From UBA1189 sp045544835 (lineage in GTDB: Bacteria; Bacteroidota; Bacteroidia; Bacteroidales; Bacteroidaceae), in NCBI GenBank assembly GCA_045544835.1, contig JAZPZS010000117.1, forward strand, positions 1 to 16,489: a stretch of DNA of 16,489 bases, written 5' to 3'. How positions within the stretch are numbered: the stretch's first letter is position 1; each line of letters opens with the position of its first letter. A program made the position numbers and the translations under genes. A model generated the notes under the pieces. The model was not told the DNA's origin and made no database searches. It was given only the letters and a program-made list of their open reading frames with translations. Shown piece by piece: positions 1-7,200 of the stretch.

Positions 1-4
1 AAAA

Positions 5-102
5 TGGGTAAGTCCTATACGGCCAGCTCCCTTTGAACCCTCCAGGGCTTGACCGCAGCAAAGGTATTAGGTCGTAGCGGCGCGATATAGATTGCTTACC
101 CA
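5..102 (+). ncRNA. ffs: Signal recognition particle RNA, small bacterial type (4.5S-like)
   Basis: This is the RNA scaffold of the signal recognition particle, which binds Ffh and targets ribosomes making membrane or exported proteins to the membrane. A 9-bp closing stem pairs 5-13 with 94-102 (one G.U). An inner helix pairs 30-35 (CCTTTG) with 59-64 (CAAAGG). Between them lies the conserved Ffh-binding region: GAACCC, then CAGG at 43-46 and AGCA at 57-60, with the same spacing as the family consensus. The apical loop is unusual: the four bases at the position of the normal GGAA read TGAC (50-53), closed by a non-canonical T49-C54 apposition. The ends are set by the closing stem, so the true termini may differ by a few bases. 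The promoter lies outside the window. tRNA-Thr follows after 3 nt, so the two are probably co-transcribed. Confidence 0.88.
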
Positions 103-105
103 CCC

Positions 106-179
106 GCCTCTTTAGCTCAGTTGGCCAGAGCACGTGATTTGTAATCTCGGGGTCGTTGGTTCGAATCCGACAAGAGGCT
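106..179 (+). tRNA. tRNA-Thr (anticodon TGT)
   Basis: The complete cloverleaf can be drawn by hand. The acceptor stem pairs 106-112 with 172-178 (7 bp) and T179 is the discriminator. The D stem is 115-118/128-131. The anticodon loop is 138-144 with anticodon TGT at 140-142, reading ACA (Thr). The T arm is 155-171 with loop TTCGAAT. No CCA is encoded, so it must be added after transcription. The anticodon stem has a T-T mismatch (135/147, tRNA positions 29:41), which is atypical. It is 3 nt downstream of the SRP RNA and followed by a strong terminator, so it is probably matured from a shared precursor. Confidence 0.95.
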
Positions 180-180
180 C

Positions 181-225
181 AAAAGAATGAAGGCTTGCTC
201 TGATGAGTAAGCCTTCATTCTTTTA
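181..225 (+). terminator. Intrinsic terminator of the SRP RNA - tRNA-Thr transcript
   Basis: A 16-bp perfect stem pairs 181-196 with 209-224. The loop region can extend it by four more pairs (one G.U) to a TGAT tetraloop at 201-204. The 3' arm ends in TTTT, followed by AATT. It begins 1 nt after the tRNA discriminator base. Confidence 0.88.
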
Positions 226-414
226 ATTGCGTCTTGTATTTCCGTACAAAACTACACTACATAGATGCCATTTAATATTGTTTTTGAATTTACTTCACAA
301 AATTGGCATAAACAATTTTGGTGTAGCTGTTTATGCTCGTTTATGAAATCAATATATGCATGGTGTCTTTGTACATTTCTACATTCTATGCAGCTGTTGT
401 GTTATTGTACGATA
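226..414. other. Intergenic spacer, no gene seen
   Basis: AT-rich spacer between the tRNA terminator and the 3' end of the minus-strand thioredoxin gene. The only structure noticed is a 9-bp inverted repeat (306-314 GCATAAACA with 328-336) around a 13-nt loop. It has no T-run on either side, so it is a weak terminator candidate at best. The short open frames here continue into the antisense of the thioredoxin gene and look spurious. Confidence 0.6.
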
Positions 415-993
415 TTACTTGCTCAGCAGGCTGTCGATTGTAGCTACCAGGTCATTGAACTCGGGCTCAACGAAGCGGCGGGTGAGCTTGACGATACGGC
501 CGTCGCGGTCGATGAGCACGTTGCGTGTGATGCCTGAATTTCGCAGGGCATAGCTGGCAAATACGTCGCCCTTCTCGTCGAGCAGCATCGGGTAGGTAGT
601 GCCTATCTTGGCGGTGTATTCTTCTACTACTTCGCGCGGCTCTTCGCGGTCAACGCCTACGAGCACAAAGTCGGCGTTGTCTTTGTGGGGCTGCCAGATA
701 CGGCTTTCGATATGGGGCATCTCGCCACGGCAGATACCACACCAGCTGGCGGTGAACTGCAGCATCACGACCTTGCCGCGCAGGGCAGAGAGGATGAACT
801 CGGTGCCGTCGGTGTACTTCAGCGTGAAGTCGGGAGCCATGTCGCCTACCTTCACCAGGTATTCGTGTTCGTATACGATGGTGTCTTGGGCAGGAGCCTG
901 CTCGGCTGCTGCGGTTGCTTCACTTTTCTTGCTGGCGTTGTTGCAGGCAGCAAGCATCACGAGCGCTGCCATCAGAAATGTCATTTTTTTCAT
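415..993 (-). CDS. TlpA-like thiol-disulfide oxidoreductase, predicted lipoprotein
   Basis: 192 residues. Predicted role: a membrane-anchored periplasmic thioredoxin-fold protein that reduces or exchanges disulfides; its partner is unknown. The N-terminus is a lipoprotein signal with lipobox L14-A15-A16-C17, followed by an Ala/Lys/Gln-rich linker to about residue 40. The thioredoxin/AhpC-TSA domain starts at about residue 47 (VGDMAPDFTL) and carries the CxxC site W84-C85-G86-I87-C88. The loop before the C-terminal strand reads GITRNVLIDRDG, so the position usually held by the cis-proline in thioredoxins appears to be Thr156; this is judged by eye, without an alignment. The ATG at 993 is the only start giving a lipoprotein signal. 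It lies 12 nt after the stop of the transporter gene, so the two are probably co-transcribed. No clear Shine-Dalgarno sequence is visible, as is usual in Bacteroidetes. Confidence 0.92.
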   Translation of the reverse strand: MKKMTFLMAALVMLAACNNASKKSEATAAAEQAPAQDTIVYEHEYLVKVGDMAPDFTLKYTDGTEFILSALRGKVVMLQFTASWCGICRGEMPHIESRIWQPHKDNADFVLVGVDREEPREVVEEYTAKIGTTYPMLLDEKGDVFASYALRNSGITRNVLIDRDGRIVKLTRRFVEPEFNDLVATIDSLLSK

Positions 994-1005
994 ACTTATT
1001 ATATA

Positions 1006-1983
1006 TTAGTGTTTATTGTTGGCTGTTTTCTCCTTCCTGTGCCGGTAAAGCTGGTATGAGTTGAATACGTTGTGCCACACACTGTAGCATCCTCCTGCGA
1101 TGGCTGTGGCTGGCGTGAGGAAGGTGTATGCCATCCAGATGGCGAAGACGGTGTTCTTCTGCCCGATGGCTTGCCCGGAGGCAATGTGGTCGCCTGTGGG
1201 GCGTCCGATGTGGCGTCCTACGGCAAACTGTATCCAGCAGCAGAGGAGGGTGACGATGGCTATGCCGAGGAGTGTGGTGGCGGGGATGTGACTGTGGACG
1301 ATGGAGCGCGTGGTGACGGCGATGGCCATCGTGAGCGCTACCGTCCATAGGTAGAAGGCGGCATCGCCCGTGTTTTGCAGGCGGCGTGCCAGGCGGGGTA
1401 GGGTATAGCGGATGAGCCATGCCAGCAGGAGCGGGCAGAGGAGTGTGGGCGACACGTGGCGCAACACCAGGAGGAAGGTGTCGAGGAAGATCTGCCCTTC
1501 ATGGGGGTTCACTAGCGGCACGATGAGGGGGATGAACAGTGCGGCGGCGATGTTGATGAGAATGATGTAGCTGGTCAGGTGCGCGGCATTGCCGCCGAGT
1601 TTGGCGCATACGACGGCCGCGGCGCAGGCCGTGGGGCAGATGAAGCATGTCATGGCGCTCTCAACCAGAAGACGACCTGACATATGCGGGAAGGCAATGA
1701 GCAGGCCCGCCATGAGGGCAAACAGACCTACCTGTATCAAGATGAGCCAGGCATGCCAGCGGCAGGGCTTGAGGTCGGAGGGGCGCAGCTTGCAGAAAGT
1801 AAGGAACAGCATGCCGAAGATCAGCGTGGGCTGCAGGATGCCTATCGCGCGGCTTACGGCTACGCCGGTGTCCGGAGGGAGTGGCAGTGCTGCGTAGATG
1901 AAGTACAGCAGTACCCCCAATGCAATGGAGATGGGGAGCGCCCAATTCTTGTAAAAGCAGATTGCTCGTTTCAGCAGATTCAT
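1006..1983 (-). CDS. Bile acid:sodium symporter (BASS) superfamily transporter
   Basis: 325 residues, strongly hydrophobic, with about nine or ten predicted membrane segments; the usual length for this family. BASS transporters are secondary, often Na+-coupled, inner-membrane carriers of organic anions. The substrate here cannot be told from sequence. Family hallmarks by eye are the motif around residues 116-132 (CPTACAAAVVCAKLGGN), matching the first crossing helix, and the second crossing region at 274-300 (GQKNTVFAIW... then LTPATAIAGG). The C-terminus is short and basic. The ATG at 1983 is only 7 nt downstream of the U-tract of the tRNA-fMet terminator, and no TAnnTTTG element is visible between the tRNA and the ATG. 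Expression may depend on terminator read-through. The thioredoxin lipoprotein gene follows 12 nt downstream. Any functional link between the two is not evident. Confidence 0.85.
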   Translation of the reverse strand: MNLLKRAICFYKNWALPISIALGVLLYFIYAALPLPPDTGVAVSRAIGILQPTLIFGMLFLTFCKLRPSDLKPCRWHAWLILIQVGLFALMAGLLIAFPHMSGRLLVESAMTCFICPTACAAAVVCAKLGGNAAHLTSYIILINIAAALFIPLIVPLVNPHEGQIFLDTFLLVLRHVSPTLLCPLLLAWLIRYTLPRLARRLQNTGDAAFYLWTVALTMAIAVTTRSIVHSHIPATTLLGIAIVTLLCCWIQFAVGRHIGRPTGDHIASGQAIGQKNTVFAIWMAYTFLTPATAIAGGCYSVWHNVFNSYQLYRHRKEKTANNKH

Positions 1984-1990
1984 ATTCTAT

Positions 1991-2022
1991 AAAAAAAGAG
2001 ACCCAAGCATCGCTTGAGCCTC
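1991..2022 (-). terminator. Intrinsic terminator of tRNA-fMet
   Basis: Read on the minus strand, an 11-bp stem (2012-2022 with 1998-2008, including two G.U pairs) encloses a 3-nt loop and is followed by seven T residues (1991-1997). It starts 4 nt after the tRNA 3' end and finishes 7 nt before the start codon of the BASS transporter. Confidence 0.85.
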
Positions 2023-2026
2023 ATAG

Positions 2027-2098
<72 letters not shown>

Positions 2099-2112
2099 AT
2101 GTTTTGATGGTG

Positions 2113-2143
2113 CAAAGGTACAGCTTTTTCTTTACAATGCAAA
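2113..2143 (-). promoter_or_regulatory. Bacteroidetes-type promoter of tRNA-fMet
   Basis: On the minus strand, TTTG (2140-2143) and TACCTTTG (2113-2120) are separated by a 19-20 nt spacer. This is the TTTG / TAnnTTTG consensus of the Bacteroidetes primary sigma factor. The tRNA 5' end at 2098 is 14 nt downstream of the -7 element, allowing a short 5' leader removed by RNase P. It is the best match in the window. Confidence 0.8.
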
Positions 2144-2183
2144 TTTTTTTCTCTCTTTTTTCTTATTTTATTCCCTTTTCCCC

Positions 2184-2212
2184 TTTGTTCATCGTAAAAT
2201 TTTGTACTTTTG
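2184..2212 (+). promoter_or_regulatory. Putative promoter of the TetR-family gene
   Basis: The -7 element TACTTTTG is at 2205-2212 and a TTTG at 2184-2187, with a 17-nt spacer, slightly short for this promoter class. Only 8 nt separate the -7 element from the ATG at 2221, so the predicted transcript would have almost no 5' leader. It diverges from the tRNA-fMet promoter. Confidence 0.6.
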
Positions 2213-2220
2213 CGGTCATT

Positions 2221-2814
2221 ATGAGTATTACGGTTAGTAAAACAACGAACGTTTTGATCGAGGCGGCGCGTGTATTGTTTATTCGTAACGGCTATGACCA
2301 TACTACGATGACAGACATTGCTCGCGAAGCCAAGAAGGGGCGCCGCACACTCTATGTACACTTTCCCAGCAAAGAGGTGCTGCTGCGCCGTGTCATTGAG
2401 ATGGAGCTGAACAAGATTCTCGATGTGTTGCGTGCCATAGCCGACAAGGATATCCCTGCCGACAAGAAGATAATGGAGTTTGTCGTCAGCAGACTTAACA
2501 ACGTGCGTCACACCATTTTTCGAAATGGGTCGCTCCGTGCCGACTTCACTCGCTTCTACCTTACCATCGACAGCATCCGCCGCAAGTACGACAGGTGCGA
2601 GATTGAACTTATCCGTGGAATCCTCATCGAGGGACGCGAGCAGGGGCTTTTCCATTTCGACAATTCCGACGTGATGGCTTCGATTATCCACTTCAGTGTC
2701 AAGGGACTCGAGTCACCCTATGTGCGGGGGCAGATAGCCGGTAGTGTCGATGTGCGTACCTTGGAGCGCCATGCGCGTCAAGTGATATTGCGCGGGTTGG
2801 GAATGGAGATTTGA
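2221..2814 (+). CDS. TetR/AcrR-family transcriptional regulator
   Basis: 197 residues, the usual size for TetR regulators, which are dimeric DNA-binding repressors released by a small ligand. The N-terminal helix-turn-helix covers about residues 9-55: an amphipathic first helix, TTMTDIAREA, then the recognition helix ending RRTLYVHF with the family's SKEVLL continuation. The C-terminal ligand/dimer domain shows no recognisable subfamily signature, so the ligand and targets are unknown. The ATG at 2221 was chosen because it starts about ten residues before the first helix, as is typical. A longer in-frame reading from 2104 would run through the promoter and give an AT-coded Phe-rich stretch. 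The pseudouridine synthase gene follows after 29 nt on the same strand and may share the transcript. The tRNA-fMet gene diverges upstream. Confidence 0.88.
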   Translation: MSITVSKTTNVLIEAARVLFIRNGYDHTTMTDIAREAKKGRRTLYVHFPSKEVLLRRVIEMELNKILDVLRAIADKDIPADKKIMEFVVSRLNNVRHTIFRNGSLRADFTRFYLTIDSIRRKYDRCEIELIRGILIEGREQGLFHFDNSDVMASIIHFSVKGLESPYVRGQIAGSVDVRTLERHARQVILRGLGMEI

Positions 2815-2843
2815 TGCGTTTCATCTGGTAATGCAACTGGCAG

Positions 2844-3524
2844 ATGCAGGTTCTGTACGAGGATAATCATATTATTATAGTCAACAAAGCCGCTTCGGAG
2901 ATTGTGCAGGGCGACAAGACGGGCGATATGCCCCTCTCGGAGATGGTGAAGGCCTACATTAAGGAGAAGTATGCCAAGCCCGGTGCCGTGTTTCTCGGTG
3001 TGGTGCATCGGCTCGACCGTCCCGTGAGTGGGGTCGTCGTGTTTGCCCGTACGAGCAAGGCGCTTGAACGGCTCAATGCCATGTTCCGTGAGGGAGGTCG
3101 CATACAGAAAACCTATTGGGTCATAGTGAAGGAGTGTCCCCGAGAGCCCGAGGGCGAGCTGGTACACTACCTCGTGCGCAACGAGCAGCAAAACAAATCG
3201 TATGCCTACTCCACGGAGCGTGTCGGTGCCAAGCGCTCGGTACTCGACTACCGCCTGCTGGCCAGCATGGACCGCTACCATCTGCTCGAGGTGACATTGC
3301 GCACCGGTCGCCATCATCAGATACGTTGTCAGTTGGCCAAGATGGGGTCACCCATCAAGGGCGACCTCAAGTATGGCTCTGAACGCTCCAACCCCGATGG
3401 AAGTATTTGCCTTCATGCCCGCCGTATCCGCTTCGAGCATCCCGTGTCGAAGGTCATGATCGACGTGGTAGCCCCCGTCCCCGATACCCCCCTATGGCAC
3501 AGTGCCGAGGAGTGTTGCGGGTAG
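2844..3524 (+). CDS. RluA-family RNA pseudouridine synthase
   Basis: 226 residues. It isomerises specific uridines in RNA to pseudouridine in the cytoplasm; whether the target is rRNA or tRNA cannot be decided here. The family begins VLYEDNHIIIVNK, exactly as seen from residue 3. The catalytic motif HRLDRPVSG is at 55-63 with the nucleophilic Asp58. The later conserved RTGRHHQIRCQLA segment and GDLKYG are both present. There is no N-terminal S4 domain, so it resembles the short RluA-type proteins common in Bacteroidetes rather than RluC/RluD. The start at 2844 follows from the position of the VLYEDNH block; the ATG at 2831 is out of frame. It lies 29 nt after the TetR gene. No convincing terminator was found downstream. 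Confidence 0.92.
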   Translation: MQVLYEDNHIIIVNKAASEIVQGDKTGDMPLSEMVKAYIKEKYAKPGAVFLGVVHRLDRPVSGVVVFARTSKALERLNAMFREGGRIQKTYWVIVKECPREPEGELVHYLVRNEQQNKSYAYSTERVGAKRSVLDYRLLASMDRYHLLEVTLRTGRHHQIRCQLAKMGSPIKGDLKYGSERSNPDGSICLHARRIRFEHPVSKVMIDVVAPVPDTPLWHSAEECCG

Positions 3525-3632
3525 CCATCATCCTTTCCGTTTGCAATAAGGTCGATAGTTCCTTTCATGGGCAAATATTCCATGGAAAATTGTACCTTAT
3601 TATTGGACTAGGTGGGGACAAAGGGCGTTACA

Positions 3633-3912
3633 GCGTTACGTTACAGTTAATATGTGCACTGCCACGGCAGGCGAAATAATGTTCATGTATAACATCCCTT
3701 ATTTAAGCTTAAATAAGTCCTATAATTATATGGGCTGATAAAAGCAGTACTCCTCGTGAAACTAAAGGTAATGGTGCTAAAGTACACTCCTCTGGGTGAG
3801 ATAAACCTCCCCTTCGTCGCAAGCAGCGCTAATGCTCCGTGCTGCCGTCGCAACCGACGCTCTTTCGCGTCGCGGCATGAGCACACACTGTGCGGTAACT
3901 GTAACGTAACGC
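3633..3912. repeat. 17-bp inverted repeat pair bracketing a 280-bp segment
   Basis: 3633-3649 reads GCGTTACGTTACAGTTA, and 3896-3912 is its exact reverse complement. The left arm is preceded by another GCGTTACA (3625-3632), so the GTTAC motif is locally reiterated. Inside the right half, 3838-3882 folds on itself (GTGCT..GCCG with CGGC..AGCAC around CGACGC/GCGTCG). No transposase frame lies inside, and no clear target-site duplication flanks the arms. A MITE-like element or a large cruciform/RNA structure are both possible. Confidence 0.55.
3698..3717. repeat. 20-bp perfect palindrome
   Basis: CTTATTTAAGCTTAAATAAG equals its own reverse complement over all 20 bases. It is followed at 3721-3730 by a second perfect palindrome, TATAATTATA. 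There is no loop, so it is more plausible as a dimeric protein-binding site or cruciform than as a terminator. It has no T-run and no adjacent gene start. Confidence 0.6.
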
Positions 3913-4143
3913 CTCGACTACCTGCGCACGCGCGTGGCGCCCGTGCATTATGCGCGTATCCCTCGTCTCAGCAAGTTAGAGGGTCTGGGGAGCTTCGGTG
4001 ATAAATCCCGCTCGCAGGTTCGTGGCTTTTTTCTTACAGGTCTGTCGGTTGCCGCCCGTAGGTGCGAGCAGGTGGCGCGTGTGTCTTCTAGTGACGATGA
4101 TGTAAAAACAGGGCTCGACGTGGAAAACATTTGGGAGGAACAC

Positions 4144-4174
4144 TTCGTAAAGTCGAAAAAAAAAAGTATCTTTG
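4144..4174 (+). promoter_or_regulatory. Promoter of the giant surface-protein gene, with A10 tract in the spacer
   Basis: The -7 element TATCTTTG is at 4167-4174, and a degenerate -33 element TTCG at 4144-4147 is exactly 19 nt upstream. The spacer contains ten consecutive A residues (4156-4165). The predicted transcription start is near 4180, giving a leader of about 20-25 nt to the ATG at 4203. Confidence 0.7.
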
Positions 4175-4202
4175 CAGTATCATAACAACGTAACTAAAAT
4201 CT

Positions 4203-7200
4203 ATGCAAATGGAATCATATAAGAATGCGAAAATGAGACGTTTGATTTCGGCAGTCCTAATGATGTGGCTGAGTGTTTATGCCTACGCACAAGCTGATGA
4301 GGAGGCAGTGCTGAAAGTGCGCTATACTTTCGAGACGGTAGCTAGCGAGGTGGGCGGCCATGAGGGAACTTTGCGCAACGGTGCCTCGCTCACCACACAG
4401 GGTGGGATGCCCGTACTGGACTTGGGAAGTGATAATGGCTACTTCGATATGGGCGCCTCGGTAGGCGATGTCATCGCTACGCTGAACGACTTTACCATTT
4501 CGACCAACGTATACATACCCAGCACCACGGCCTTGGGGAGCAACGGCAACTTCATCTACACCTTTGCCAATTCTACCAACATCGCCAATGATGCCAAAGG
4601 ATGCATCTTCTTCGGAGCCAACGAGACACGCTATACCATCTGTCTCACCAACTATATGGCCGAGAAGAAGGTGATGGCCAACTACCGCTTCCCTACTGGC
4701 GACTGGCATACGCTCACCTATCGTCAAGCCGATGGCTATGGTGAACTGTTTCTTGACGGCAAGCGCGTGGCTTCAAATGCTGTGTCGATCAATCCCAGCC
4801 AGCTGGGTGCTACTCCCTATAACTTTCTTGGCCGTCCCTGCTACGTGGGCGATGTCTACCTGAAAGGGGCGCAGTATCATGATTTCCGCATCTACGATGG
4901 TGCTGTCAGCGATGCCACGGTATCCGCACTCACGACCGATTTGCAACGGCTGAATACACCCCTCTACGAGGCACAGGTGGTGGCGCTGATGGAGAGCGTC
5001 ACGCTTGACGCTACGGTACTCTATGAGGATATCGAGCTTCCGCAACCTGCGGTGAACGGCATCACGGTGACATGGAGCTCCTCAAATGAAAGCGTGGTAA
5101 GCGCTACTGGCGTAGTGAACCGCCCGGCATACGGTAGCGGAGACGCCACGGTGACGCTCACTGCTACATTCAGCAAGGGGGGCATCAGCATGCAGAAGAC
5201 ATTCACGGTGACCGTGCCTGCCGCGAAGGACGACAATGCCAGCGTAGCAGCCGACATCGAAGCCATCGACATCAAAGGACATCTCGACAACCTGATGACC
5301 AACCTCTACCTGCCCACCATGGGACACGAGGGGAGCACCATCACATGGACATCGAGCGAGCCTACATACCTGAGCTCAGCAGGTGAGTTGCTGAAGCAGC
5401 CTACCAAAGGTGAGCAGCACGTGCAGCTCACAGCCAACGTGAGCAAGGGCACGGCCAGCCAGACGAAGACATGGGACATATACATCGCCCAGAAGCTGCA
5501 GATGGAGTATTACCTCTTCGCCTACTTCAACGGCAACTCCCAGTGGCAAGAGCAGATATGCTTTGCACTCAGCACCGACGGATACAACTATACCCCGCTC
5601 AACAACGGCAATCCCATCATCAACTCGGCAGACATCGCATTGAAGCAAGCCGTGCGCGACCCCCATATACTGCGTGGCGAAGACGGATATTTCTATATGG
5701 TGGTGACCGATATGCGCTCATCGCAAGGCTGGAGTTCCAACGACGGCATGGTGCTGCTGCGCTCCAAGGATATGGTCAACTGGACACACAAGGCTATCGA
5801 CTTCCCCACCCGATGGCCCGAACGTTTCGACCGCGATGCCCTCACACAGGTATGGGCACCGCAGACCATCTACGACCCCGAAGAGGGCAAGTACATGGTG
5901 TACTACGCCATCGGCGAGAGCGGCAAGAACTATATTACCTACTACTCGTATGCCAATGAGGACTTCACCGACCTGACCGAGCCGCAGGTGCTCTACAACC
6001 ATGGAGGCGACAACACCATCGATGCCGACATCGTATGGTACAACGGACTGTACCACATGTTCTTCAAGACCGAGGGACAGGGCAACGGCATACAAAAAGC
6101 CACAGCCAAGACCCTGCGCGGCGAGTGGACACCCGAATACAAGTACCTGCAGCAGACCTCAGTAGCCGTAGAGGGCTCGGGCGTGTTCCGCCTGATCGAC
6201 TCCGACACGTGGGTGCTGATGTATGACTGCTACACCAGTGGCATGTATGAATACTGCACCAGCACCGACCTGAGCAACTTCACCAAGAAGTGCAACTCGG
6301 CCAACACCAGCATCTTCACCCCACGCCACGGCACCACCATCGCTATCACTGCCGAAGAGGCAGAACGCCTTGTAGAGCAATGGCCCAGCGATGGACTGGA
6401 AGTGACTACGTGGGTCGATATCACCGACCTCAGTGTGGAGAGTCCGCGTTTCGATGGCAACTCCTCCAATGGGTGGGATGTTGTCAGTAATGCTGAGGGT
6501 ATCAACAGACACTACGAAGCTATGGAGTTTTGGAACGGGTACTTCAACCTCAGCCAGACTGTCCAAGTGCCTAATGGAAAGTACCGCCTCTCGGCGCAAG
6601 CCTTCTACAGCACTTCGGGCAACGAAGAGGCATACCTCTATGCCAATGAGGTGTACCAACCCGTAGTGAAAAAGAACGACGAGGGAGCGGAATATGACGG
6701 CATAGGCACCTGCGATATGGTGGTGATTGACGGCTCGGTGCGCTATGTGCCCACCAATATGGAGACGGGTGCCTTCTGCTTCGAACAAGGCATCTACAAT
6801 AACTCCCTGACGGTAGAGGTCACCGACGGCACACTTACCTTCGGACTCATCTGTGAAGAGTATACACCCAAAAACTGGTGTATGTTCGATAACTTTAAGC
6901 TGGAGCATTGGGGAAGTCTTATGTCGGTCGAGGAGATAGTTCTTTCGCACTCTACGCTCAACCTCAATGTGGGAGAGAATACGGCACTCGCGGCAACAAT
7001 CTATCCCGAAGAGGCCCTGTGCACTGGGCTCATATGGTACTCCACCGATGAGGAGGTGGCTACGGTAGATCAGAACGGCAATGTCAGGGCACATGGTGAG
7101 GGTTATGCCATCATTGTGGTGGAGTTGGCTGACGGTAGTGGCGTGCAGGCCCTGTGTGAGGTGAATGTCAGCGAACTGCAAGGCACGTGGGTCGACGTCA

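Larger units (their letters stand above)
3525..4143. other. Long intergenic region, no convincing gene
   Basis: About 620 bp before the next promoter. The AT-rich left part holds a palindrome (3698-3717). The right part (from about 3810) is GC-rich with several foldbacks, including CGACGC/GCGTCG at 3855-3872 and the 10-bp palindrome CACGCGCGTG. A 17-bp inverted-repeat pair brackets 3633-3912. Open frames of 60-83 codons exist on both strands (for example 3683-3886 minus, 3756-4001 plus, 3934-4185 plus). They overlap one another, have no recognisable domain, and the last runs through the promoter of the next gene. It could be a dispersed noncoding element, a structured RNA or a decayed gene; the sequence alone does not decide. 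Confidence 0.5.

Noticed and set aside
306..336. 9-bp inverted repeat as a terminator for the TlpA-like gene
   Set aside because: No T-run follows on the minus strand and the loop is 13 nt, so support is too weak to call.
2104..2220. In-frame N-terminal extension of the TetR gene from 2104
   Set aside because: It crosses the promoter and the poly-T region, codes a Phe-rich stretch unlike TetR proteins, and starts 6 nt from the 5' end of the divergent tRNA.
3683..4185. Short open frames on both strands (3683-3886 minus, 3756-4001 plus, 3934-4185 plus, 3948-4130 minus)
   Set aside because: They overlap each other, lack recognisable domains, and one runs through the promoter of the next gene. 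GC-rich foldbacks explain the absence of stops.
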